The position numbers were made by a program, and so were the translations under genes. Below the pieces are notes generated by a model. The model had not been told where the DNA came from and searched no databases. It saw only the letters and a list, made by a program, of their open reading frames with translations. Shown in pieces: positions 7,647 to 17,334 of a DNA stretch of 63,608 bases; position 1 is the stretch's first letter; every line of letters starts with the position of its first letter. The stretch covers positions 1-63,608 of the forward strand of contig JAIYDY010000033.1 of the NCBI GenBank assembly GCA_027487245.1. Direction: 5' to 3'. This stretch comes from Hyphomicrobiales bacterium (GTDB taxonomy: Bacteria; Pseudomonadota; Alphaproteobacteria; Rhizobiales; Beijerinckiaceae).

Positions 7647-10151
7647 ATGACCATGTCCTCGCCGATGTCCTCCCCGATGCCCGCTGCCATGCAGGCCGCA
7701 ACCGACGCCGGCCCTAAGCGCGTGCTGGCCCGCGCCATGTCGCTGGCGCGCCTGCGCTGGGTGCTCTGGCTCGGCTCCGGCCTGCTGATGCTGGCGCTGA
7801 TGACACAGCCGGTCAGCGTCGGCGCGCAAGGCGTGCTCAGCCTCGCCGTCGTGGCGGCCATGGGGCTTGTCATGCTGGCCGGGCGCAAGGACTGGGCGCG
7901 CCACGCCTTTGTGGCGCTCGGCAGCGTCGTCATCCTTCGCTACCTCGCATGGCGGCTGACCAGCACCTTGCCGTCGCTCAGCGATCCGGTCGGTCTTGGC
8001 CTCGGCATCATCGTGCTGGCGGCCGAGCTGTTCTGCGCACTGGTTCTCGCCATCAGCCTCGTGATCAATGCCGATCCGCTGCGCCGTCCGGCCCTGCCAC
8101 AGGACGAGGATGCCAGCCTGCCGAGCGTGGACATCTTCATCCCGAGCTACAACGAGGATGAGGACATCCTGGCGATGACCGTGTCGGCCGCGCTGAACAT
8201 GGATTATCCCGCCGAAAAGCTGACCGTCTGGTTGCTCGATGATGGCGGCTCCGACCAGAAATGCCAGGACAAGGACACGGCCAAGGCGGCTTCCGCGCGC
8301 CAGCGCCGGGCCAGCTTGCAGCGCCTGTGCCGTGATCTTGGCGCGGTCTACCTCACCCGTGAGCGCAATGAACACGCCAAGGCGGGCAATCTCAACAACG
8401 GACTCAAGCATTCCAGCGGCGAGATCGTGGTGGTGTTCGATGCCGACCACGCGCCGTTCCGGCAATTCCTGCGCGAGACGGTTGGTCACTTCGCGCGCGA
8501 TCCCAAGCTGTTCCTCGTGCAGACGCCGCACATCTTTCTCAACCCCGACCCGATCGAGAAGAACCTCCAGACCTTCGACCGCATGCCGTCGGAGAACGAG
8601 ATGTTCTATGGCGTGACCCAGCGCGGGCTCGACAAGTGGAACGGTTCGTTCTTCTGCGGCTCGGCGGCCCTGCTGCGGCGCAAGGCGCTTGAAACCACGG
8701 GCGGTTTTTCCGGCATCACCATCACCGAGGATTGTGAGACGGCGTTCGAGCTTCATGCCCAGGGCTGGACCAGCCTTTATGTCGAGAAGCCGCTGATTGC
8801 CGGGCTCCAGCCCGAGACCTTCGCCTCGTTCATCGGCCAGCGCTCGCGGTGGTGCCAGGGCATGTTCCAGATCCTGATCCTCAAGAACCCGGCGCTTCGC
8901 CGGGGCCTCAAGCCGATCCAGCGCATCGCCTACCTGTCGAGCATGATGTTCTGGTTCTTCCCAATCCCGCGCCTGATCTTCATGGTCGCGCCGCTGCTCT
9001 ACATCTTGCTCGATGTGCGCATTTTCGTCTCCAGCGTGGACGAGACCATCGCCTACACGCTCTCCTATGTCGTCGTGAACACGATGATGCAGAGCTACCT
9101 TTATGGCCATGTGCGCTGGCCGTGGATGTCCGAGCTTTACGAATACGTGCAGGGCATGTTCCTGGCCAAAGCCATCGTCTCGGTGGCGGTGTCGCCGCGC
9201 AAGCCGACCTTCAATGTCACGGCCAAGGGCCTGTCGCTCGACAATGACCATCTTTCGGAACTGGCCTGGCCGTTCTTTGCCATGTTCGGGCTGCTGCTGG
9301 CCGGGGTCGGCATGGCCGCCTGGCGCTACATGTTCGAGCCGGGCGTGACCGGGCTGATGCTGGTGGTCGGCCTGTGGACGGCGTTCAACCTGATGATCGC
9401 CGGCGCAGCGCTGGGGGCGGTGGCCGAGCGGCGGCAGGTGGACCGTCATCCGCGCCTGGCGATCCTGCGCAAGGGCTCGCTTGTGATCGGCGGACACGCG
9501 GTCGCGGTAGCCATCGACAATGTCTCCGCCGGTGGCTGCGCACTCAGGGCCGACAGCCTTCCTGCCGGGCTTTCCACCGAGCCGGGCAAGACGCGGGCGC
9601 TGCTCCATATCGAGCCGAGCCCCGGCGTGCCGGCCGGGCCGGGCATCGAGATCGTGCTGACGCATGTCAACGGCGCTGGCGCGGGCATGCAATGCGGTTG
9701 TGCCTTCGCGGGCCTGAGCCCCGCCACCTATCCCGTCGTGGCCGACCTGATGTATGGCGACGCAGACGCGATCGGGCGCTTCATCGCACGCCGCCGCACG
9801 CCTGTCGGTGTCTGGCGCGGCACGCTGCAGTTCTTCACCTGGGGCGTGTGCGAGCCGTTCCGTGCGCTGGCCTACCTGTTCCTGAAGGCTCCCGAAGCCG
9901 GCGCTGCCACCCAGCCAGTTGCGCAACCGGTTACCGTTCCCTCCCTGGTGCCCGCCTTTGATCCGGCGCTGTTTGCCTCCGGCCTGTCGCGGCTGGCAGC
10001 GGCCCGACCGGCCCTCGCCGTCTCCGGCGCCAGCGGGCTTGATCGCGATGCCTGGTTTGGGGCCATCGCGGGTCTCAGCCGCGACGAGAGTGTCCCTCCG
10101 GCCCCCGCGCGTGCCGCGCCTGTGCCCGTTCTTATGTCCGGAGTTGCCTGA
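7647..10151 (+). CDS. bcsA: Cellulose synthase catalytic subunit (UDP-forming)
   Basis: An 834-residue inner-membrane glycosyltransferase of family 2 that polymerises UDP-glucose into beta-1,4-glucan and threads the chain across the membrane. Catalytic motifs are intact: DDG (198-200), DAD (265-267), TED (360-362) and QRSRW (398-402). Membrane helices flank the catalytic loop (roughly 37-140, 425-515 and 540-590). The C-terminal PilZ domain has R596-x3-R600 and the N-x-S-x-x-G motif (625-630), so it should be activated by cyclic di-GMP. Usual family length is about 720-880. The stop is one base before bcsB, indicating tight coupling. Confidence 0.96.
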   Translation: MTMSSPMSSPMPAAMQAATDAGPKRVLARAMSLARLRWVLWLGSGLLMLALMTQPVSVGAQGVLSLAVVAAMGLVMLAGRKDWARHAFVALGSVVILRYLAWRLTSTLPSLSDPVGLGLGIIVLAAELFCALVLAISLVINADPLRRPALPQDEDASLPSVDIFIPSYNEDEDILAMTVSAALNMDYPAEKLTVWLLDDGGSDQKCQDKDTAKAASARQRRASLQRLCRDLGAVYLTRERNEHAKAGNLNNGLKHSSGEIVVVFDADHAPFRQFLRETVGHFARDPKLFLVQTPHIFLNPDPIEKNLQTFDRMPSENEMFYGVTQRGLDKWNGSFFCGSAALLRRKALETTGGFSGITITEDCETAFELHAQGWTSLYVEKPLIAGLQPETFASFIGQRSRWCQGMFQILILKNPALRRGLKPIQRIAYLSSMMFWFFPIPRLIFMVAPLLYILLDVRIFVSSVDETIAYTLSYVVVNTMMQSYLYGHVRWPWMSELYEYVQGMFLAKAIVSVAVSPRKPTFNVTAKGLSLDNDHLSELAWPFFAMFGLLLAGVGMAAWRYMFEPGVTGLMLVVGLWTAFNLMIAGAALGAVAERRQVDRHPRLAILRKGSLVIGGHAVAVAIDNVSAGGCALRADSLPAGLSTEPGKTRALLHIEPSPGVPAGPGIEIVLTHVNGAGAGMQCGCAFAGLSPATYPVVADLMYGDADAIGRFIARRRTPVGVWRGTLQFFTWGVCEPFRALAYLFLKAPEAGAATQPVAQPVTVPSLVPAFDPALFASGLSRLAAARPALAVSGASGLDRDAWFGAIAGLSRDESVPPAPARAAPVPVLMSGVA

Positions 10152-10152
10152 G

Positions 10153-12636
10153 ATGGTGTTCATCCAACGCATCGCCCTTGGCTGCGCTCTGGCCCTGATG
10201 CCGGCGCCGGCGCTGGCGCAGAGCTTCACCGGTGCTGGCCCCTTGCGGGCTCTGGTCCTGCCGGTCGAGCCACGCGGACCTGCCGCAGGGCCGTTCACCG
10301 GCGCGCTGCCGCCGCAGGGCGCACCCGGCCTGGCGGACGAAGCGGGCCCCATGGCCGCAATCCGGCCCGCTCCCCGCCCGGAGCCGGCAACCCTGACCGA
10401 GATCGTGCGCCGGCTGCCGGCCAACCTCGGTGGCTTCAGGCTGGCCGGCGAGTGGGCCCGCTCGGAATGGGCCGTGCATCTGACCGCGGCGCAGGCGCAG
10501 GCCGTCACCCGCTTTCGGCTGGGCCATTTCACGGCCATTTCCGCCCTGCCGGAGGCGTCACACCTGACGGTGCTGGTCAATGACACGGTCGTGCACCAGC
10601 AGCCCTTGCATAAGGTCGGTGCCCTTGTGGCGAGCGAGATCACGATCCCGGTCGGCTTGCTGCAACCGGGCTACAATGCCGTGCGGATCATGGCGCAGCA
10701 TCGTCACCGGGTCGATTGTTCACCCGCCGCGACACATGAACTCTGGACCTCGCTGGACGGGGCGCAGTCCGGCTTCGTGCTGCCTGCCGAGGCAGCCCGC
10801 AAGGGCCTGCTGGGCTTTGCCGATCTGGCCTCGCTGGTGCCGGCAGCCGATGGTTCGCTGCCGATCCGCATCAGGCTCGACGGCAAGCTGCCGGCCGCGA
10901 TGATGTCGCGCGCGCTGCGGGCTGCCCAGCTTGTCGCCCTGTCGGGCGGCACCTTGCAGCCCGTGGTCAGTTTCGGCGAGGCGGAAGCAGATGCCGCCGG
11001 TGTGACGCTGGTGGTTGGCACCCGCGACGATCTGGCTGCCATGGCCGATCTTGGCCCGATGCCGGCTGTGCCCGGCGGAAGCCACGGCTTCGTTGCCCCG
11101 GGTCCGCGCCAGATTGCCGGGCTGGCGCCTGTCTATGCGGTCAGCGGCCGGGATCTTGCCGAGATCGATCAGGCGCTTGATCGCTGGTCCGCGCAACTTG
11201 CCGCCCGCAGCCTGCAGGGCACGGCGGCCGGCCTGTTGGCTGCGCGGCGCCTGGCCGGCCTTGCCGTCAGCGGCGAGGGCGAGCGTATCAGCCTTGCGAT
11301 GACCGGTTTTGCGGACATGGCGTTCACGGGGCGGGTGCTGAAGGTCGGCCTCGATCTGGTGATACCGGCCGACATCCTGCCAGCCGACTATGACCGCCTG
11401 ATCCTGAACCTAGCCGGCTCGCACAGCGCCGACCTCATGGCCGGTGCCAGCATCCTTGTCGAGGTCAATGGCCAACTTGCCGCCACCCAGCAGCTTGGCA
11501 AGTCAACGGCCAGTTCGCTCGACCGCAACGAGATCTTCCTGCCCTTGCGCCTGCTGCGACCCGGCCACAACCGGATCGTGATCACCGCCGAGACCGCTGC
11601 CAGAAGCGACGCGCGTTGCGCGCCGGGCCTTGCTCCGGAGGACAGGAGGCTGGAACTGCTGGCCGCTTCCGAACTGGTGCTGCCGCGCATCGCCCGCGTG
11701 GGCCGCATGCCGGAGCTGGCGATGGCCCTCAACGGCGGCCTTGGGACCGAGGCAGACAGCCGCGAGCGGGTTCTGCATGTTCCGGCGCCCGACCGGCAGG
11801 CCATGGCTGCCGCAGCGACGCTGACGGCGCGCATGGCCGTGGTGGCGGGCCGGCCCGTGCCGCATGTGCTGATGCTGACACCGCCCACTGCAGACGCGAG
11901 CGATCTGCTGATCGTGGCACCGGCTCCACAGCTCGATCCTGACATGATGCGGCAGGCCGGGCTCGATCCGGAGACGGTGCGGCAGGCCTGGCAGGCCCAG
12001 ACGAGCCCTGACCAGCCGCTTGCGCGGCGCCAGCGCCACACGGACGACGAGTTGTCGGCGGGTTGTCTCCTGCCGCAGCGCGCGGTGGAGAACGCCGACC
12101 GCGGCCTGCCGGCGCCAGGGCAAGGGCACCCCATGGCCGCTTTGCCGGGCCTCTCGCTGGCGCGGCTCTGGCAGATGGCGAGCCTGCCGGAAGGCGCTCT
12201 GCCGCGCTTTGTGTCACCGACGGCTGAAGCGATGCCGTCACTGGTCACACCCGATGCGGTGTTGCTGCTGGCCCAGGGGCTCATGCCGGGTGGCCGGACG
12301 GTGACCATTGTCACCGGCGCCAGCCCGGCGGCACTGGCCCTCGGCGTGCAGTGCCTCGGACCAGGTGGTGGCTGGCCGGCGGTCGGCGGCCAGCTTGCAG
12401 CGCTGCGCCATGACGAAACCATCGCGGTGCAGCGCAGCGGCGCAGCCATCCGCTACGTTTCCACACAGCCGCCCGCCTTGGGCAACCTTCGTCTGGTTAC
12501 GGCCGGCTGGTTCTCCCTCAACCCGATTGTCTACATGGCCCTTTCGCTTTTGCTGGGCCTCATCGTGGCCGTCGCCACGCTGTGGCTGGTGAAGAACACG
12601 GGCCGACCCCAGGAACCCGGCAGGAGGCAGGAATGA
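10153..12636 (+). CDS. bcsB: Cellulose synthase periplasmic subunit BcsB
   Basis: An 827-residue periplasmic partner of BcsA that guides the emerging glucan. It starts with a signal peptide (residues 1-23, ending ALAQ) and ends with a transmembrane anchor (about 790-815, VYMALSLLLGLIVAVATLW) that docks on BcsA. The interior shows the repeated carbohydrate-binding and flavodoxin-like arrangement of the family, for example matching blocks LLQPGYNAVRI and LLRPGHNRIVI in the first and second halves. ATG at 10153 follows the bcsA stop by one base. Its stop overlaps the bcsZ start (ATGA). Members are typically 700-850 residues, so this one is full length. Confidence 0.94.
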   Translation: MVFIQRIALGCALALMPAPALAQSFTGAGPLRALVLPVEPRGPAAGPFTGALPPQGAPGLADEAGPMAAIRPAPRPEPATLTEIVRRLPANLGGFRLAGEWARSEWAVHLTAAQAQAVTRFRLGHFTAISALPEASHLTVLVNDTVVHQQPLHKVGALVASEITIPVGLLQPGYNAVRIMAQHRHRVDCSPAATHELWTSLDGAQSGFVLPAEAARKGLLGFADLASLVPAADGSLPIRIRLDGKLPAAMMSRALRAAQLVALSGGTLQPVVSFGEAEADAAGVTLVVGTRDDLAAMADLGPMPAVPGGSHGFVAPGPRQIAGLAPVYAVSGRDLAEIDQALDRWSAQLAARSLQGTAAGLLAARRLAGLAVSGEGERISLAMTGFADMAFTGRVLKVGLDLVIPADILPADYDRLILNLAGSHSADLMAGASILVEVNGQLAATQQLGKSTASSLDRNEIFLPLRLLRPGHNRIVITAETAARSDARCAPGLAPEDRRLELLAASELVLPRIARVGRMPELAMALNGGLGTEADSRERVLHVPAPDRQAMAAAATLTARMAVVAGRPVPHVLMLTPPTADASDLLIVAPAPQLDPDMMRQAGLDPETVRQAWQAQTSPDQPLARRQRHTDDELSAGCLLPQRAVENADRGLPAPGQGHPMAALPGLSLARLWQMASLPEGALPRFVSPTAEAMPSLVTPDAVLLLAQGLMPGGRTVTIVTGASPAALALGVQCLGPGGGWPAVGGQLAALRHDETIAVQRSGAAIRYVSTQPPALGNLRLVTAGWFSLNPIVYMALSLLLGLIVAVATLWLVKNTGRPQEPGRRQE

Positions 12637-13778
12637 TGCGTTCCGTTGCAGGCATATCGAACATCCGATGGTGGGGCCGTGTGCTGGCCTTGGTGCTGAC
12701 GGGCCTGCTTGTGCAGGTCGCAGCACGGCCCGCCGTGGCACAGGCACCGAAGCCGACAACCGTGAAGGCTGGCCTTGCCCTGCACGGCATGCTGCCGGAC
12801 AAGGCGGCCTGGCGCAACTACAAGGCCCGTTTCATCACCGAACAGGGCCGCGTCGTCGACACGGCCAATGACAGGATCAGCCACAGCGAGGGCCAGGGTT
12901 ACGGCATGCTGCTGGCGGTGGCCGCCGATGACAGGGTGGCTTTCGAGCGTATCTGGGCCTGGACGCGCGCCAACCTGCTGGTGCGTGACGACCAGCTTGC
13001 CGCCTGGCGCTGGGAGCCGGCCCGCCGGCCCGCCGTGGCCGACATGAACAACGCCACCGATGGCGATCTGCTGATCGCCTGGGCGCTGACCGAGGCCGGC
13101 GAAGTCTGGCCAGAGGGTGGCTACCGGATCGCGGCGCGGCGCATCTCCGTCGAGATCGGCCGCAAGCTGATCCTGCTCGGCACGATCAACGGCTCGCTGC
13201 TGCTGCCCGGCATGGCCGGATTCTCCGCCGATGACCGGCCCGACGGGCCGGTGCTCAACCTGTCCTACTACGTGTTCCCCGCCTTCCAGCGCCTGCCGCT
13301 GGTGGCACCGGAATTCGACTGGGCCGAACTTGCCCGCGCCGGCCTCAGGCTGATCGACAAGGCCCGCTTCAGCACGGCACGGCTGCCAAGCGACTGGGTG
13401 ACGCTGAAGGATGGCGTGCCGCAGCCCGCGCAGGGCTTCCCGGCCGAATTCTCCTACAACGCGCTGCGCGTGCCGCTCTATCTGGCCTGGGCCGGCTTCG
13501 ACCAGCCGCGCCATCATGTCGATTACCTCAATCTCTGGCGCAGCGCCGACCGGCGGGTCGTGGCGCTGGTCGAACTGACCGGCGGCACGGTGTCGACACG
13601 GCTCAGCGAGCCCGGCTATCTGGCACTGCCGGCGCTCAGTGCCTGCGCCAGTTCCGGCATGCCGTTCCCACGGCATCTGATGAGCCCCCAGGGCTCCGAG
13701 AACTACTATCCCGCCACCTTGCATCTGCTGGCACTTGTGGCCGCACGCATGAGGTATCCATCGTGCCTTCAGAACTGA
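12633..13778 (+). CDS. bcsZ: Periplasmic endo-1,4-beta-glucanase, glycoside hydrolase family 8
   Basis: A 381-residue secreted cellulase belonging to the synthase operon. The signal peptide covers residues 1-37 (ending AVAQA). E86 in SEGQGYGM is the expected catalytic acid of GH8, and D143 in NNATDGD lies at the position of the catalytic-site aspartates. BcsZ trims nascent glucan chains and is needed for normal cellulose output in many species. The start overlaps the bcsB stop by 4 bases, preceded by caggaggcagga; a second ATG at 12636 is equally usable. The 3' end overlaps the next gene by 16 bases. Confidence 0.94.
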   Translation: MMRSVAGISNIRWWGRVLALVLTGLLVQVAARPAVAQAPKPTTVKAGLALHGMLPDKAAWRNYKARFITEQGRVVDTANDRISHSEGQGYGMLLAVAADDRVAFERIWAWTRANLLVRDDQLAAWRWEPARRPAVADMNNATDGDLLIAWALTEAGEVWPEGGYRIAARRISVEIGRKLILLGTINGSLLLPGMAGFSADDRPDGPVLNLSYYVFPAFQRLPLVAPEFDWAELARAGLRLIDKARFSTARLPSDWVTLKDGVPQPAQGFPAEFSYNALRVPLYLAWAGFDQPRHHVDYLNLWRSADRRVVALVELTGGTVSTRLSEPGYLALPALSACASSGMPFPRHLMSPQGSENYYPATLHLLALVAARMRYPSCLQN

Positions 13779-15661
13779 TCCGTCTGCCGAAGGCGGGCTG
13801 CGCCGGCACAGGGCTGCGTGCGGCCATCCTGGCCGTTTCGTTATCCTGCCTGACAATCTCTGTCGTTGCCGCGTCATCGCAGGTGGTCGACGAGACAGCG
13901 CTGCGTCACTATGCGGCCCAGCGGCAGGTGGCGCGCGTCGAAGCGGAAGCGCGCCGCCTCGCTGCGCTGAATCCCGGCTGGACCATGCCTGCCGATCTGT
14001 GGACCGCGCGTCCGAGCGGAGCCGACGAGCGGCCCTTGTGGGCGCTGTTTGCCGCCGATGACACGGCCCGCCTGAAGCTGGCGATCGCAGCGCGGCAGAA
14101 GGCGGAGCCGGGCTGGAAGCCGTCCGATGACCTGTCCGGCAAGATCAGGCGCAAGGAGGCGCGGACCGCCATCCTCAAGCGTGCGGCATCCGGACACTGG
14201 AGCGACGTGGCCGAGCTTGCCGCCGACCTTGATCAGCTCGGCCGCAGCGATGATGTCGAACTGATCTGGACCGTGGCCGAAGGGCTGGCCCGCACCGACC
14301 GGATGGCCGAAGCGACCGCGCTCTACAAGGACATCCTGGCCCGGCGCAGCGACCCGAAGGAGCGCATCGCCACGATGCACAAGGCCATCGCGCTGCTGCC
14401 GATCGCAGAGGTCGAAATGCTGCTGGCCCTGGGCCGCAACAACGAGACCGGCGTGTCCGAGTTCGCCAGCATTGCCATTGCGGTGACGCGTGCCCGGATC
14501 AGCGCCATTCTGCATGACCAGCGCAAGGAGCCGATCGGGCCCGCCGAGATGGCGCTGTTCGAAGCCTATGCGAAAGGGTCAAGCGATGCGAGCCAATCGG
14601 GGCTGGTGGCCTGGCTGGCCCTGAAACAGGAGCGCCACGGCGAGGCGCTGGGCTGGTTCCGGCATGCCATGGCACAGGGCGGCGACGCCATGATTGCCCA
14701 CGGCCTTGCCCATACCCTGCTGCGGCTCGGCCAGCGTCGCGAGGCCGAGGACGTGGCCTTTGCGGCGCGCGATGCCCTGATCAACAACGCGATCCTGTTC
14801 ATCGACATTCTCGAAGAGGACCTGACCCGGCCACAGCCGGCCACGATCGAGCCCGAGCGGCTTGCGCGCTATGCCCGCGTGACGCTGGAGAGCCGTTCCG
14901 GCGAAGGCGCGCAGGCGCTCGGCTGGTATGCCTACAATGCCTGCCAGTTCGAGACGGCGCTCGGCTGGTTCCAGCGCGCCAGTGCCTGGCTGCCGAAAGA
15001 AGCGACGATCTACGGGCAGGCGCTCAGCCTGCAACGCCTGAAGCGCCAGCGCGAGTTCCTCGAACTGGTGAACCGTTATGACGGGTTGTTCCCCAAGGTG
15101 GTGGCGCTGGTTGTCCCGGACGGAAGCCAGGCCTTGCCCGGTCCGTGCGATGCGCCGGCGCGGCGCATCGACGGCCCTTCGCGGGCGCCACGGCCTGAAA
15201 CAGGCATGCTGCGGGCAGATACACGCATTCCCAGTGCCGATGCGCGTCCGGCGGAGGGCGCTGCACCAGCGATCAAGCGCAGCGAGTTCCCGCTTGCCGT
15301 CGCTCCCGAGAATCCCTTGCGCTTCGGCCCCGCAATCCCGGTGCCGGGTGACCCATGGCGCGCGGAGCAGGCCGAGCCGCGCCCGCTGGCGGCGCGGCGC
15401 GTGCCGGGCGTCATGACGATGCCCTATGAACGGCTCGGCTTCACCCTGCTTGCCGGCTGGAACGGCGTGCAGACCGCCTCGGACATGCGGGCCGCCGACA
15501 AGCCGCCGGCCACCGGCACGTTGTGGGCGAGGAGCCTCATCCGGCATGCCTGGCCGGGCCATGGTGCCGGCCAGGGTGCAGCACGCACCGGCCATGACGT
15601 TGTGTCCGGTCTCGTTGATCGGGGAGGGCCGGCGCTGATCAACCAGCGCTTCGGCCGCTGA
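13763..15661 (+). CDS. Large TPR-like protein of the cellulose operon
   Basis: A 632-residue protein starting at a GTG inside the bcsZ end. A hydrophobic segment (about residues 18-38) is a signal or anchor. Residues about 130-460 are helical pairs with TPR-like spacing (for example AEATALYKDIL, GEALGWFRHAM, FETALGWFQRA). The last 150 residues are rich in Pro, Ala and Arg and look partly disordered. BcsC, the usual outer-membrane cellulose exporter, has periplasmic TPRs followed by a barrel; here TPRs are present but no barrel is apparent. A periplasmic scaffold working with BcsS is possible. The family was not recognised by name, so no symbol is given. Confidence 0.75.
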   Translation: MPSELIRLPKAGCAGTGLRAAILAVSLSCLTISVVAASSQVVDETALRHYAAQRQVARVEAEARRLAALNPGWTMPADLWTARPSGADERPLWALFAADDTARLKLAIAARQKAEPGWKPSDDLSGKIRRKEARTAILKRAASGHWSDVAELAADLDQLGRSDDVELIWTVAEGLARTDRMAEATALYKDILARRSDPKERIATMHKAIALLPIAEVEMLLALGRNNETGVSEFASIAIAVTRARISAILHDQRKEPIGPAEMALFEAYAKGSSDASQSGLVAWLALKQERHGEALGWFRHAMAQGGDAMIAHGLAHTLLRLGQRREAEDVAFAARDALINNAILFIDILEEDLTRPQPATIEPERLARYARVTLESRSGEGAQALGWYAYNACQFETALGWFQRASAWLPKEATIYGQALSLQRLKRQREFLELVNRYDGLFPKVVALVVPDGSQALPGPCDAPARRIDGPSRAPRPETGMLRADTRIPSADARPAEGAAPAIKRSEFPLAVAPENPLRFGPAIPVPGDPWRAEQAEPRPLAARRVPGVMTMPYERLGFTLLAGWNGVQTASDMRAADKPPATGTLWARSLIRHAWPGHGAGQGAARTGHDVVSGLVDRGGPALINQRFGR

Positions 15662-15778
15662 TGCCGGGATGGGTCCTGACGATGCGGCTGACCATGCCGG
15701 ATCGAAACCAAAATGATACCGCTTTCGGGCATCCTGTCCGCCAACGTTGCTTCATCCCGTGTCCGGATCATTGCCACC

Positions 15779-17209
15779 ATGCGCCGCATCTTGCTGATTG
15801 AAGACGATCCCATCTCGCAGGACATCATCCGATCGCTGCTGGCGACCACCGGCGCAAGCGTCGATGTGGCCAGCGACGGCATCAGCGGTCTCGAGGCGGC
15901 GCGCTCCGGCCAGTACGATGTACTGCTGATCGATTATCACCTGCCCGAAATGGACGGTTACGCGATTGGGCGGCTGCTGCGCCACGAGGCCGCGACCGCG
16001 GCCCTGCAGACTCCCAGGGCCGCGATGGCCGCATCCGAGGGTCCGATTCTGATCGGCCTCACCGCTGATCGCAATGGACTTGCAGCCCGCCGGGGCTCGG
16101 ATGCGGTGTTCCACGCCATCCTCACCAAGCCGCTCTCGCCGGCTGCACTGTTCGGGGCACTCGACCGGCTTTGCCCTGTCATTGTGCCCGAGGCGCTGGC
16201 CGGCGGCATCATGCCGAGTGATCCGCGCCGCGCCTCGCTTGCCCTGTGGCAGGAGAGGGGGCTCGTCGCCCTGCCGCGGGCGCTGGTGCTGCCTGCGGCC
16301 ATGCCCGAGCAGCGCGCGGCGCTCGAGCTGTGCTTTACGCTGACTTCGCCAGACGAGGCCGAGATCGTGCTGCTGATCGAGCGTCATGGCATCAATCAGG
16401 CCAAGGCCCTGAGGGCGAGCCGGCCGGGACAGGCCTTGCCGATCTTCGCACTCTCCGACGATCTGGCCTCCCTTTCGGATGGCATGTTCAAGGTGGAAGA
16501 GCCTGCCTCGTGGCAGATGGTGGCCACAGCGCTTGGTGCGCGCATCAGGCCGGGGCCGGCTCCGGCTCCGGTCGTTGCCGAGTCAAGGCCGGTTGCGGGC
16601 GATGATGTGACCGCCGCTGCACCGCCGCAAGCTGGCGCTGATGCCTGCCATGATCCGGCGGCATGGGCGGCCGTCATCCGCCGCGATATCCACGAGCCGG
16701 TGAGCGAGATCCACCGCAGCTTCGCGGCGCTGGCGCAATCAGCGACGGACCCTGCCCTGAAAGCCTTCATCACCCGCGTGGCCGGCACGCTGAGGGATGT
16801 CAGCCACGTGGCCCACTCCCTTGCGTTGACGATGGAGGGTCTCCGCAGCGTTCCGGTCGCACTCGCGCAGCCCGCGACCGCGATGCCGTCGGTTCCTGCG
16901 ATCGACGCCGATGCGCATGCTGCAATGGTCCATGCGCTTGGCCGTTCGGCGGTGCTGGCGCTGACCGACCGGTTGCTCGGCGACATCGAGCGTCTGGCCG
17001 GCGATGATGGTGCACAGGACGATGCGGCACGGCTGAAAGACGTGGCCGAGATGGCTGCAACGGCAGCCATGTTCGGCTTCCAGGAACTGGCGCGGGTCTG
17101 CGCCGGCATGGGCGATGCGGATGCGGCCGCACGGCCAGATCTCGGTACCGCACGGAGCGAAGCGCTGCGAGCCCGGCTGGCCCGCGACGAAGCGCTCAGG
17201 ATCGCCTGA
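15779..17209 (+). CDS. Multidomain response regulator (receiver, degenerate receiver, C-terminal helical region)
   Basis: A 476-residue protein. The N-terminal receiver is intact, with E8-D9-D10, phosphoacceptor D52 (LLIDYHLPEMDG), T95 and K117. Residues about 175-260 resemble a second receiver lacking its key aspartate. Residues about 295-355 contain RRDIHEPVSEIHRS, and the last 80 residues (ALTDRLLGDIERL and on) are a helical bundle like a histidine-phosphotransfer domain, but I cannot point to a sure phosphoryl histidine. The ATG at 15779 starts the receiver directly; the longer form adds 22 residues. It lies 126 bases before a hybrid kinase in the same direction, which is its likely partner. 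No DNA-binding or output enzyme domain is seen. Confidence 0.78.
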   Translation: MRRILLIEDDPISQDIIRSLLATTGASVDVASDGISGLEAARSGQYDVLLIDYHLPEMDGYAIGRLLRHEAATAALQTPRAAMAASEGPILIGLTADRNGLAARRGSDAVFHAILTKPLSPAALFGALDRLCPVIVPEALAGGIMPSDPRRASLALWQERGLVALPRALVLPAAMPEQRAALELCFTLTSPDEAEIVLLIERHGINQAKALRASRPGQALPIFALSDDLASLSDGMFKVEEPASWQMVATALGARIRPGPAPAPVVAESRPVAGDDVTAAAPPQAGADACHDPAAWAAVIRRDIHEPVSEIHRSFAALAQSATDPALKAFITRVAGTLRDVSHVAHSLALTMEGLRSVPVALAQPATAMPSVPAIDADAHAAMVHALGRSAVLALTDRLLGDIERLAGDDGAQDDAARLKDVAEMAATAAMFGFQELARVCAGMGDADAAARPDLGTARSEALRARLARDEALRIA

Positions 17210-17334
17210 TACAGGTCGCGAGCATCGGGTGTTGAGGCTTCGTTAAGCATAATCGTGCTGTGCTTCCCGAGGCTTTCGCCGTGGCCCTGCTGCCATGCCG
17301 GCGCAGGCGGCCTGACAGGGACAAGGCACGTGCG

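Noticed and set aside
7611..10643. Very long open frame on the minus strand across bcsA and bcsB
   Set aside because: It mirrors strong synthase genes on the plus strand, has no domain signature, and arises from high GC with few stop codons in the opposite frame.
17241..17260. Possible CtrA-type site (gttaag) before the hybrid kinase
   Set aside because: The second TTAA half-site at the required distance is missing.
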